Positions 50,586 to 58,834 of a DNA stretch of 64,000 nucleotides are shown here, piece by piece. The first letter of the stretch is position 1. Every line of letters begins with the position of its first letter. A program made the translations under genes and the position numbers. This DNA comes from Synergistaceae bacterium (GTDB lineage: Bacteria > Synergistota > Synergistia > Synergistales > Synergistaceae). The DNA lies in NCBI GenBank assembly GCA_021372895.1, contig JAJFTP010000081.1, positions 18,827 through 82,826 on the forward strand, read 5' to 3'. The notes under the pieces were generated by a model that was not told where the DNA came from, made no database searches, and worked only from the letters and a program-made list of their open reading frames with translations.

Positions 50586-53500
50586 TCAATGCCCGCGGAA
50601 TATTGTCCCGTAAGCCTTTTCGCAGTATTCCGCAACGACCCTGTGCGTGTTGAAGTAACTTGCATTTACTGATATCGCAAGCTTCATCATCAATATCCAC
50701 CTTTCCCGGTTGCCATAGTATGTTGGGATTATCTTCCCTTCGAGTTTGCTGTAGAGGTCCATGGCATCCTCTGATTCGTCGTAGCCGTTCATGTCGTTTT
50801 CACTCGGCTCCGGACCTATCGCCCAGCCCGTATGTCCTTCAATGCAGCCCTCTATCCACCAGCCGTCAAGAACCGAAAAGTTCATTATCCCGTTATGGAC
50901 ACACTTCATCCCGCTTGTGCCTGACGCCTCGCGAGGGCGCTCAGGAGTGTTCAGCCACAGATCGACGCCTGAAGTTATGAGCTTTGCAGAGCCGATGTTG
51001 TAATTTTCAATGAATAAGACAGGCATTGCTTTCCCAAGTTCCTTTGAGATGTTATATATCTTCTGCAGCATGTCCTTGCCGGGTTCATCATGGGGATGGG
51101 CCTTGCCTGAGAATATGAACTGCAGCTTCCCCGAACCTATCTCAAGCAGCCTTTTTATATCGGTAAAGACGAGGTCCGCACGCTTATAAGTAGCGGCGCG
51201 GCGTGCAAATCCTATAGTCAGTATATCTGCGTCAAGTTCCTGCCCCGTCTCTTCGAGTATGAGCGCAAGAAGCTTCATCTTCGCAGCCTGATGTGCCCTC
51301 CATATCTCCTGATCGGGTATGTGCAGTGCCTGCATAAGCCTGTCAGGGGAGTTGCGCCAGCCTGGGATGTGTTTATCGTAAAGTTTTGCAAATTCAGGTG
51401 CTGTCCATGTCGTAGAGTGAACTCCGTTTGTTATCCAGTCGATCGCAGGGTCTTTAAACATCTCTCGGCTGACTTCTGCGTGTTTGCGCGAGACGCCGTT
51501 GACATAACGGCTGAACTTAAGCGCCAGATCGGTCATAGAAAGGCCGCTGCCTCCTATGCTGTGCTGGAGTATTTCTGTGAAACCTCCGTCTATGACCTGT
51601 TTTATCAAATCGTAGGAGAAAAAGTCATGACCTGCGGCAACAGGCGTGTGGGTCGTGAATATGACCTGGCTGCGGATCTTTTCGATGTCACTATAGCCCT
51701 GTTCCCGTAAGAGCTCCAGTGAGATAAACCCGGCATGCCCCTCGTTAAGGTGGAAAGTGTTTATATTTCTGAATCCCATATCGCGGAGCATGCGAAGTCC
51801 GCCTATGCCGAGTATCAGTTCCTGGCATAGCCTGTACTTGTTGTCCCCGCCGTACAGTTCCGCTGTGATCAGCCTGTCTTCCGGGGTGTTTTCGGGGAAG
51901 TCCGTGTCCAGAAAGAGCACAGGAAGCGGATGACCCGAGTGGCCGGACAGAACATAGCTCCAGACTCCCACTGTTACCTGTCTGCCTTCCATGGCAACTG
52001 TAACGTGGTTGGGAAGCAGTGTCAGCTTGTCTGCAGGATCCCATTCTGCCGGGAGTTCTGTCTGTCTCCCGTCTTTGTTTATCTTCTGTACAAAGTACCC
52101 CTTTTTATAGAGCAGTGTTATTCCTACCATTGGAACGCCAAGGTCAGCAGCACTTTTTAGTATATCTCCGGCAAGGATCCCAAGTCCGCCGGAATATGTA
52201 GGTATCTCCTGCGTTATGCCTATTTCCATTGAAAAATATGCTATGTTGCGGAAAGCCGGGTCCCGTTCGAGTGTCGAAAGCAGGGACTGAGCGAGATTAC
52301 TTCCGTAGTTCATTTCTGTCATTCCGGTTCCTCCCCCAGAGGGTATGTCTTCCTTATTTACCATTGTGCCATCCGATGCTACATATACATTTTCGGCTGG
52401 GTCTGATCCCGTATGCTGTGTTGTGGGTATATGAGGTATGATATCACGTTCCGCAATGACCATTGCGTTCGGGGTCTCCGGAACATTCCCCTTTACATTT
52501 TCAAGGTCGGCTATAAGATCTGCCATGAGGTTTTTGCCGGATATGTTCTGCGTAAGTTCCGCCGCACGCATAGCGTACGAAATTACCAGTTTTGTCTCTA
52601 CGCCTGTAATATCGTTAAAGAACCAGCCGCATGATGTGTACATGAACATACGCATCCTCTGGGCGTCCAGCAGCGAAAGGATTTCATCCTCTGTTTTTTC
52701 ATCAAGCCCACCTAGATATTCTCCTAGAAATTTTCTGTCCCTCTCGCTTTTCTCCATCCTTGGAATATATATGCCCGATTTAAAAAGATCTATTGACAGG
52801 TCGCGCAGAGCAAATGCGTCGCCAAAGCGTGATATATACGACTCATATATCTCGTCCACCCTGTCGCGGAGTCTGTCAAATGCCGCGCGCAGAGGCCCTC
52901 TCCATGCCTGGTTCCATCCTGCTTCACCGCCTGAGTGGCAGCCGCAGTTGCTGCGCCAGCGTTCAATGCCGTGTATGCACGACCATGAGGTATTTTCAAC
53001 TATTCTGCACTCGTCTGTCGGAGGATGTTTCTCAAGAAACTCTTCTATGCCCGGCAGAGATACTTCGGGATTTGAGAGAAGATTTTTAAACGCGCGTGCC
53101 AGCGCCATCTCTCCGAACTTATGATGATGTCCGTAGGTTTCGCCGTCGGTAGCGACTACGAGCAGCCTGTCCTCTGTCCGTACTTCTATCGAACTGACGA
53201 GCGCTTCGCTGAATCTGTCACCGTTATCCAGAAGTCCTCCGAATGCAATATCATGTGATATCTTCCCGTGATAGAAGATGATAAATATTGAGCGTCCCGA
53301 TGGGAGTCTGCATATGTACGGGAGCGTGACGTCGAGCCCATTTCCTCCGGGTGTCTCATGCCATGTGCCCTGTCTCTGAACTGCGAGGCATTGCCGCGGG
53401 GCAAGGATCGTAAATTTTATGTCTTTTTTTGCCAGGATATCCAGTGTTTCAAGGTCCACTGCTGTCTCAGGCAGCCACATCCCGTGTGGTTTCCTGCCGA

Positions 53501-53894
53501 AGCGGTATTCGAAATCTCTGATCCCCCATACGACCTGTGTAACCTTGTCGCGTGAGGAGGCAAGAGGCATTATCATGTGGTTATAGCATTGGGCGATCGC
53601 CTTTCCGCCTGATCGTATGATGGAGTTGTTGAGCTTGGCGTCCTCGTGTTCGATCCATCTGTGCAGAGTAGGGCCGAAGTCGAAACTCAGATGAGAATAG
53701 TTGTTCATAGTGGAGAGGATAAGCCCGTCGGAGCTGAGTATGCGAGCCGCACTGTTTGGTCTGTAACACTCGCTGTATACCCGCTCGTTCCAGTCGTGAT
53801 CAGGCGCGGCGGTAGGATCTTTTGGGACTGTGCCAAGCCAGGGATCTTCCCTGGGCGGCTGGTAGAAGTGTCCATGGATGACGATATTGAACAA
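50586..53894 (-). CDS. Fused GH57-type glycosidase and alpha-glucan phosphorylase (GT35)
   Basis: An 1102-residue two-domain enzyme. Residues 1-480 form a GH57/DUF3536-like (beta/alpha)7 barrel with HGHFYQPPREDPW, HGMWLPETAVD and VVATDGETYGHHH. A linker of about 50 residues rich in Gly/Ser/Asp follows. Residues 540-1102 form a short-type alpha-glucan phosphorylase with YFSMEIGITQEIPTYSGGLGILAGD, ending in the PLP-binding EASGTSGMKCVHNG and LDGWWIEG. It would release glucose-1-phosphate, with the barrel trimming or cleaving glucan. It is coupled to glgA and starts at a TTG after GGAGGTG. Confidence 0.85.
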   Translation of the reverse strand: MFNIVIHGHFYQPPREDPWLGTVPKDPTAAPDHDWNERVYSECYRPNSAARILSSDGLILSTMNNYSHLSFDFGPTLHRWIEHEDAKLNNSIIRSGGKAIAQCYNHMIMPLASSRDKVTQVVWGIRDFEYRFGRKPHGMWLPETAVDLETLDILAKKDIKFTILAPRQCLAVQRQGTWHETPGGNGLDVTLPYICRLPSGRSIFIIFYHGKISHDIAFGGLLDNGDRFSEALVSSIEVRTEDRLLVVATDGETYGHHHKFGEMALARAFKNLLSNPEVSLPGIEEFLEKHPPTDECRIVENTSWSCIHGIERWRSNCGCHSGGEAGWNQAWRGPLRAAFDRLRDRVDEIYESYISRFGDAFALRDLSIDLFKSGIYIPRMEKSERDRKFLGEYLGGLDEKTEDEILSLLDAQRMRMFMYTSCGWFFNDITGVETKLVISYAMRAAELTQNISGKNLMADLIADLENVKGNVPETPNAMVIAERDIIPHIPTTQHTGSDPAENVYVASDGTMVNKEDIPSGGGTGMTEMNYGSNLAQSLLSTLERDPAFRNIAYFSMEIGITQEIPTYSGGLGILAGDILKSAADLGVPMVGITLLYKKGYFVQKINKDGRQTELPAEWDPADKLTLLPNHVTVAMEGRQVTVGVWSYVLSGHSGHPLPVLFLDTDFPENTPEDRLITAELYGGDNKYRLCQELILGIGGLRMLRDMGFRNINTFHLNEGHAGFISLELLREQGYSDIEKIRSQVIFTTHTPVAAGHDFFSYDLIKQVIDGGFTEILQHSIGGSGLSMTDLALKFSRYVNGVSRKHAEVSREMFKDPAIDWITNGVHSTTWTAPEFAKLYDKHIPGWRNSPDRLMQALHIPDQEIWRAHQAAKMKLLALILEETGQELDADILTIGFARRAATYKRADLVFTDIKRLLEIGSGKLQFIFSGKAHPHDEPGKDMLQKIYNISKELGKAMPVLFIENYNIGSAKLITSGVDLWLNTPERPREASGTSGMKCVHNGIMNFSVLDGWWIEGCIEGHTGWAIGPEPSENDMNGYDESEDAMDLYSKLEGKIIPTYYGNRERWILMMKLAISVNASYFNTHRVVAEYCEKAYGTIFRGH

Positions 53895-53984
53895 AGGGAC
53901 TTCACCTCCGTAAATTGTGGCTGGACTGCCACAGCAATCTGATTATACTAGAAGAAACATAAATTACATCGGGAAGTGACACTG

Positions 53985-54545
53985 ATGCTTGAGGATTTGT
54001 CCGCACATGTGCTTGATATTGCAGAAAACAGTGTAATGGCAGGCGGAACAGATGTGACGATCGAAATAACTGAGAACCCCGCAGAAGACCGCCTTATCTT
54101 CTCAGTTGAGGATAACGGAAGAGGCATGACTGAAGAGTTTGTCTCTAAGGTCACAGACCCGTTCATTACGACAAGGACCACACGCAGGGTAGGCATGGGA
54201 CTTCCTTTCCTTAAGCAGTCTGCTGAACTTAGCGGAGGGGGTCTTTCCATTCGAACGAAACCGGGGGAGGGCACGAAGATAACAGCTACGTTCCGGTACA
54301 GCAGTATTGACAGGCCGCCGCTCGGAGATATGCCCGCAACCGTGATGACACTTATAATGGGTCATCCTGAAATACACTGGACATACAGGCATAGGACGGA
54401 CAAAGGTGAATATGTGCTGGACTCTGACGAGATAATAGAGGCTCTTGGCGGGGATAGGGAATTGCTGCGTTCTGCAGATGTAGGGCTATGGCTTCGCAGC
54501 CATATAAAAGAAGAGCTGGACGAAATAGGTTGGGGCGGCATTTAA
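53985..54545 (+). CDS. HATPase-domain ATP-binding protein (histidine-kinase-like)
   Basis: A 186-residue protein whose first 110 residues are a GHKL ATPase domain: the N-box LDIAENSVMAG, G1-box EDNGRGM, RRVGMGLPFLKQ and GEGTKITATF. The C-terminal part (about 75 residues) has no recognisable output domain. There is no histidine phosphorylation domain, so it resembles stand-alone anti-sigma-like or redox-linked ATPases found in anaerobes. ATG 53985 follows GGGAAG by 9 nt. Divergent from the glucan phosphorylase fusion. Confidence 0.75.
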   Translation: MLEDLSAHVLDIAENSVMAGGTDVTIEITENPAEDRLIFSVEDNGRGMTEEFVSKVTDPFITTRTTRRVGMGLPFLKQSAELSGGGLSIRTKPGEGTKITATFRYSSIDRPPLGDMPATVMTLIMGHPEIHWTYRHRTDKGEYVLDSDEIIEALGGDRELLRSADVGLWLRSHIKEELDEIGWGGI

Positions 54546-54570
54546 AAATAACGCCACGGTCCATTTGCCC

Positions 54571-54598
54571 TTGTGTTTTTTCTGCTCAAGGGTATAAT
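54571..54598 (+). promoter_or_regulatory. Promoter of the 6S RNA
   Basis: TTGTGT, 16 bases, TATAAT (54593-54598), about 7 bases before the inferred RNA 5' end. Confidence 0.55.
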
Positions 54599-54604
54599 AA
54601 TTAG

Positions 54605-54796
54605 CAGGAACCTTGATAATTACCCCTGCGGAGTTCGTGGAATACGGGTTGTGTCTTGAGCCAACAAATCATCCCGGCAGAACCTTTTACCGTCGGCGGC
54701 GGAGACCTTTTGGTTGACCAAGTTGGGCGGATGGGGTTCCATCCTGTTTCAGGAGCGGGTCAAGACCTTCCGTACACGGCTCCAGCGGGGTTTTTT
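54605..54796 (+). ncRNA. ssrS: 6S RNA candidate
   Basis: About 190 nt that fold into one long rod by nested pairings. These are CCCC/GGGG (54623/54787), GGAG/CTCC (54630/54780), CGTG/CACG (54636/54775), TACGG/CCGTA (54643/54770), GTCTTGA/TCAAGAC (54653/54760), a large central bubble, GAACC/GGTTC (54680/54735) and an apical GC-rich part. The 3' side of the bubble has its own small hairpin CCTG-TTT-CAGG. This closing stem, bubble and terminal stem layout is that of 6S RNA, which binds sigma-70 RNA polymerase. A GGGGTTTTTT end and a TATAAT promoter delimit it. Confidence 0.75.
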
Positions 54797-54833
54797 GATT
54801 TTCACACAAATCTGATTCACCAGGAGCGCATAA

Positions 54834-55814
54834 ATGGAAATAAAACCACCATTCTGGCATCCGTCAGTCGCGTCAGGAGTGCTTCTTGACTGGGACGGAG
54901 TAATAGCAGACACAAAACTGAACTTTTCCGGCATAAGGGAACGTTATTACGGCGGCAGGCCTGCCATGCTGATCGAAGATGCCGAGACACTGTCGGAAGA
55001 GGACAAAACTTCTCTTATGAAAGACCTTTGTGACCTTGAGATTGAATGTGCCAAAAATGCAGTGCCTGTTCCCGGTGCGCTGGAACTTCTCGATCGTCTT
55101 GATTCCAAAAATATCCCATATTGCATTGTATCGCGCAACTGTGCGGACTCTATAAGCCTTGCAGCCGAGGCCATCGGCGTCAAGCTTCCCGCGCAGACGT
55201 GGAACAGGGACAATTCAAGATGGCTGAAGCCTGATCCGCGTGCGCTTGTCTCGGCTGCTGCCTTTATGGGGGTAGAAATCCATGGCTGTATTTTCATAGG
55301 AGACTTCCTTTATGACCTTCAGGCCGCGCGCAGGGCGGGGATCCGTGCTGTCCTTGTTCAGAGGACGGAGCCTGAGTGGGAAGAGTGGGCTGATGCTTCT
55401 TATCCTGCTCTGTCCGACCTTCTCTCTGCACTGGATGATCCTCAGCCGCTGGTGCCGTGGGAGTATCGAGAGATTTTTGCTAAACGCGGTGAAAAATGGC
55501 TCAATGGTGCGCATAACCTGGTACTTGCAATGCCTGATTCGACATCTCCGACTCTTGACTGTTGGCTGGCACGAGCGGCAGCGTTCGGTATCCAAGCAAT
55601 AGCTATACCTTCTGACGCAGTATTCACGCCGGCAGACTGGAAGAACAACCCATCATTTGACCCTTCATCCATGGGCCGCAGACTTGCGGATGTCGCGCGC
55701 GATTTCCTTGCTCCGCGTTTCCCGATGGTGCGTATTACCACTGAGGAAGAAGGACTTAAAGCTCCAAAGAATTCGCTGGACCTCATGCGTTTTATCGAAC
55801 GCAAAATTTTCTGA
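54834..55814 (+). CDS. HAD-superfamily phosphatase
   Basis: A 326-residue protein. The first 215 residues are a HAD hydrolase with the nucleophile motif LLDWDGVIADT, SRN (motif II), the lysine in WLKPDPRAL and FIGDFLYDLQAA (acidic motif IV), resembling phosphoglycolate phosphatase. A C-terminal domain of about 110 residues (GAHNLVLAMPDSTSPTLDCWL) has no family I recognise. Substrate unknown. CAGGAG lies 7 nt before the ATG. It is followed after 5 bases by rarA, so both are co-transcribed. Confidence 0.8.
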   Translation: MEIKPPFWHPSVASGVLLDWDGVIADTKLNFSGIRERYYGGRPAMLIEDAETLSEEDKTSLMKDLCDLEIECAKNAVPVPGALELLDRLDSKNIPYCIVSRNCADSISLAAEAIGVKLPAQTWNRDNSRWLKPDPRALVSAAAFMGVEIHGCIFIGDFLYDLQAARRAGIRAVLVQRTEPEWEEWADASYPALSDLLSALDDPQPLVPWEYREIFAKRGEKWLNGAHNLVLAMPDSTSPTLDCWLARAAAFGIQAIAIPSDAVFTPADWKNNPSFDPSSMGRRLADVARDFLAPRFPMVRITTEEEGLKAPKNSLDLMRFIERKIF

Positions 55815-55819
55815 TCCAA

Positions 55820-57133
55820 ATGGAAGAACAAAACATATTCGATCTGGGTGAAAAGTCGGCAGCGAGAAGCTATGAAGTACCGCTTGCCGAGCGGATGCGT
55901 CCGTGCACAATTGACGAATATATCGGGCAGTCGCATATCCTGGGTCCGGGCAAACCGCTTCGGCAGATGCTTGAAGGCGGAAAGGTCCCCAGCTGTATAC
56001 TCTATGGTCCGCCCGGGGTTGGCAAGACAACGCTGGTCAGGCTTATGGCAAAAATGACCGGACGTGAGTTGCTTGAGATAAATGCCGTCAGTGCTAAGGT
56101 GGAGACTCTGCGCTCACTTGTTGACAAAGCTAAGGATGAGAAGCGTTTTTCAGGCAGATCTGCGATAGCGTTCGTTGACGAGTTATACCACTTTAACAGC
56201 AAACAGCAGAATGTACTGCTTCCCTCCGTGGAGACCGGAGACATCATCCTTGTCGGGACTACGACGGAAAATCCCTGGTTTGAGATAAACAAGACACTGC
56301 TCTCGCGCATGATAACATATACGCTTAAGCCGCTTACGGACGAAGACCTCTTTGAACTGCTTGAACGCGCGCTCACAGACAAAGAGCGGGGGCTCGGGAT
56401 GCTTGAAGTCAGTGCGGAGAAGAGCATACTGGAAAAGATAGCGGCACTTGCCGGAGGCGACGCGCGACAGGCACTGACACGTCTTGAGGCGTCAGTGTCC
56501 TCTGTTGCGCTTGGCGGCGGTAAGGTGCTTACGGAGAAAATCGTCGCTGAGAGCACCGGTATGGCAACCCAGCGATATGACAGGGCATCGGATGACCACT
56601 ACGCGGTCATCTCCGCTCTTATAAAGAGCATGAGGGGCTCCGATCCTGATGCCTCGGTCTACTGGCTTGCCAGAATGCTTTCCGGCGGGGATGACCTGCG
56701 CTTCATCTGCCGCAGGCTGTGCATATTTGCGTCCGAGGACATAGGCCTCGCAGATCCGATGGCGCTTGTCATCGCGCAGAACGCTGCTGCCGCAGTTGAT
56801 AGGGTAGGCCTTCCTGAAGCGAACCTGATACTCAGCGAGGCTGTGATATATCTTGCCTGTGCGCCTAAAAGCAACAGCTCATACCTTGCCATAAACGCGG
56901 CCACAAAGGCCATTGAATCAGGAGACCTGATGGAAGTGCCGTATCATCTCCGCAACGACGGGGAAGGCTATATCTACCCGCATGATAAACCCGCACACTG
57001 GGTACCTCAGGCCTATCTTCCGGAAGTCAGGCGGTTCTACCATCCGGGGAAACTTGGCGCCGAGGCCCGTATCAAAGAGAGATTAAAAAATTTCTGGAAG
57101 AGATTCGCTGAAGACGCAGATGACGAACAATAA
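55820..57133 (+). CDS. rarA: Replication-associated recombination ATPase RarA/MgsA
   Basis: A 437-residue AAA+ ATPase related to clamp loaders. It has the N-terminal LAERMRPCTIDEYIGQSHILGPGKPL, Walker A YGPPGVGKTT, Walker B FVDELYHFN, sensor region GTTTENPWFEIN and a C-terminal tetramerisation domain (SSYLAINAATKAIESGDLMEVPYHLR). RarA acts at stalled replication forks. Walker B reads DELYHF rather than the usual DEIHRF. No clear ribosome site precedes the ATG, so translation is likely coupled to the HAD gene. Confidence 0.95.
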   Translation: MEEQNIFDLGEKSAARSYEVPLAERMRPCTIDEYIGQSHILGPGKPLRQMLEGGKVPSCILYGPPGVGKTTLVRLMAKMTGRELLEINAVSAKVETLRSLVDKAKDEKRFSGRSAIAFVDELYHFNSKQQNVLLPSVETGDIILVGTTTENPWFEINKTLLSRMITYTLKPLTDEDLFELLERALTDKERGLGMLEVSAEKSILEKIAALAGGDARQALTRLEASVSSVALGGGKVLTEKIVAESTGMATQRYDRASDDHYAVISALIKSMRGSDPDASVYWLARMLSGGDDLRFICRRLCIFASEDIGLADPMALVIAQNAAAAVDRVGLPEANLILSEAVIYLACAPKSNSSYLAINAATKAIESGDLMEVPYHLRNDGEGYIYPHDKPAHWVPQAYLPEVRRFYHPGKLGAEARIKERLKNFWKRFAEDADDEQ

Positions 57134-57136
57134 AAA

Positions 57137-57158
57137 ATGGGCGAGACCGTTCGCCCAT
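57137..57158 (-). terminator. Terminator of the cobalamin adenosyltransferase operon
   Basis: ATGGGCGA and TCGCCCAT form an 8-bp stem with a 6-nt loop. On the minus strand TTTTTT follows. It lies about 75 bases beyond the gene, close to the rarA stop. Confidence 0.75.
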
Positions 57159-57231
57159 ATGCTGTCCATTATAAACGGGATCAGCCGTATAAAGGATGAC
57201 CTATTTCTTTTCTGCTCATCAAGGTTTCATG

Positions 57232-57756
57232 TTATGCCTTACTTTCATTTACAAGGTTGCGCTCTTCTTCGTCCACCTTCAAAGATATAACGTATATTAC
57301 ATCTGATAATCTGTTTAAGAACATATAGCTTTTTTCTTCTATCGAGCCTTCTCTGTAAAGCGGCGTAGCGACCCGCTCGGCGCGCCTTGCGATTGTCCTT
57401 GCAAGGTGCAGCGCGGCGCCGCATGCAGAATCTCCGGGGCGCACAAACATATTTGCCTCCACTATGCTCTCTGTGACGCGAACCGCGATATTCTCCATTA
57501 TACGGGGATCGGGAGTGGGGAAGTCGCACTTGGCGAAGTATGCCATTGTGCTTAAGAGGTAATCCTCTATGAAGAAAATATCCTCAGCGATAGAGGGGAA
57601 TTTACATGCCGCCCGTGCCATGCCGAGTGCTGCCTGGCATTCGTCCAACGTTCCGTACAGCTCGACGCGCCGGTCGTCCTTGGGTACCCTTATGCCGTTG
57701 CCCAGAGAAGTTATGCCCTTGTCTCCGCCCTTAGTGGTTACATTGAAATTTGCCAT
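57232..57756 (-). CDS. ATP:cob(I)alamin adenosyltransferase (PduO type)
   Basis: A 174-residue PduO-type adenosyltransferase. The ATP-binding N-terminus is TTKGGDKGITSLGNGIRVPKDDRRVELYGTLDECQAALG; the C-terminal helix is RRAERVA followed by YMFLNRLSDVIYVIS. It makes adenosylcobalamin, needed by aminomutases such as those of ornithine and lysine fermentation, which fits the amino-acid-degrading profile. The ATG at 57756 follows AAGGAG by about 8 nt and lies 5 bases after the stop of the upstream gene, so the two are coupled. Confidence 0.95.
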   Translation of the reverse strand: MANFNVTTKGGDKGITSLGNGIRVPKDDRRVELYGTLDECQAALGMARAACKFPSIAEDIFFIEDYLLSTMAYFAKCDFPTPDPRIMENIAVRVTESIVEANMFVRPGDSACGAALHLARTIARRAERVATPLYREGSIEEKSYMFLNRLSDVIYVISLKVDEEERNLVNESKA

Positions 57757-57761
57757 GTTGC

Positions 57762-58265
57762 TCACTCCTTGTGATAGTTATGGCTGATGCCCTGTTCCTC
57801 GTCACCGCATCCGCTTGCGCAGGAAGAGCAATCTGAACAGCTGCAGCCGACAGTGTGCTGTGACTTGAACGTCACTCGCAGCGTAGCCTCTATGAAAAAT
57901 TCCTCAGGCAGAGCCTGACATTTCTTGCCGTCGAAATCCTTAAAAGTTCTGCACGGGAATTTCGCACCGCCAGGCGTGATGCAGTCGTCACAATCCGAAA
58001 AATCAAGCTCCAGCATCAGCAGGTTCTCAATGGGAGTCTCTTCGACGTTCAATTCCGGAGACTCGATTGTAACCATGTTGCCCATCATAAGGTTTTCCTG
58101 TGTTATGTCATCCAGTATGACCTTACGGAGTTTCAGCTTAATGCCCATCGGCGCCAGCTTCGATGCGAATCTATCCCCGAATCCGGCGAGATTCTCCCAG
58201 GTTTCCTTCCATGGAGCAGGATCGATGTCCTTTACCGTATAGTGAGAAAGAATAATATCCTTCAT
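57762..58265 (-). CDS. DUF2703-like cysteine-rich protein
   Basis: A 167-residue protein. Its middle region (LAPMGIKLKLRKVILDD ... CDDC ... CRTF ... ALPEEFFIEATLRV) resembles the DUF2703 family, which has a conserved Cys pair and unknown function. A Cys-rich end (CSCSDCSSCASGC) suggests metal or cluster binding. It is translationally coupled with the cobalamin adenosyltransferase gene, the only clue to its role. The family match is by eye. The start ATG lacks a strong ribosome site but is the only one that fits. Confidence 0.65.
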   Translation of the reverse strand: MKDIILSHYTVKDIDPAPWKETWENLAGFGDRFASKLAPMGIKLKLRKVILDDITQENLMMGNMVTIESPELNVEETPIENLLMLELDFSDCDDCITPGGAKFPCRTFKDFDGKKCQALPEEFFIEATLRVTFKSQHTVGCSCSDCSSCASGCGDEEQGISHNYHKE

Positions 58266-58395
58266 CGCGAATTCCCCCTGTAAAGTTCTTTATCACACGC
58301 TATATATTACCTCATTCAAAGCACAGAGGAAACATATCTTACACGCGTTGATTCCAAAGCGGACAATTGCGGGATAAATTTTATACCATAAAATG

Positions 58396-58424
58396 TTGCG
58401 GATAAAACACAATAATGTTATAGT
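58396..58424 (+). promoter_or_regulatory. Promoter of tRNA-Leu
   Basis: TTGCGG, 17 bases, TATAGT, about 30 bases before the mature tRNA. Confidence 0.6.
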
Positions 58425-58454
58425 GTTCTCTGCCTTACGGAGTAAACAGAAATT

Positions 58455-58540
58455 GCCGGGATGGCGGAATGGCAGACGCAGAGGACTCAAAATCCTCCGG
58501 GGTAACACCCGTGGGGGTTCGACCCCCCCTCCCGGCACCA
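58455..58540 (+). tRNA. tRNA-Leu (CAA anticodon)
   Basis: Acceptor arms GCCGGGA and TCCCGGC with discriminator A and encoded CCA, a class II variable arm, GGTTCGACC T-loop, and anticodon stem-loop GAGGA-CTCAAAA-TCCTC giving anticodon CAA. Confidence 0.95.
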
Positions 58541-58555
58541 AAAATTATCAATAGT

Positions 58556-58574
58556 CCCCGATACTTTGCCGGGG
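58556..58574 (+). terminator. Terminator of tRNA-Leu
   Basis: CCCCG and CGGGG form a short stem followed by the T-rich TCTCTTTCTTTT. Confidence 0.5.
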
Positions 58575-58834
58575 TCTCTTTCTTTTGTCTGCCGTATAGG
58601 GTATATTTCAAACATTTTGTCCCTTCTTTTCCAGTTTTTTAAACATACCCCAGTTATTATGTTAAAGACTTGATATTATGAAATTTAAATGTTATATCGG
58701 ATTATAACAGAATAGTAATGATGGCAATGCTGCAAAACAAATACATGTTTTAGAAATCTTTTTCTTTTTACAGAATCAGGCGGCGCGTCAGCTGTCCAGA
58801 CAGGGGGCGGGGAACGTGCTCCCCGTTTTATACT
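58575..58834. other. Noncoding region between tRNA-Leu and the UvrA-like gene
   Basis: AT-rich with no convincing gene. A CGGGGA-TCCCCG hairpin followed by TTTTA at 58808-58829 may be a second plus-strand terminator. No RNA family recognised. Confidence 0.4.

Noticed and set aside
54605..54796. SRP RNA
   Set aside because: The conserved GGAAGCAGCC apical motif of SRP helix 8 is missing, while the bubble-and-rod layout fits 6S RNA.
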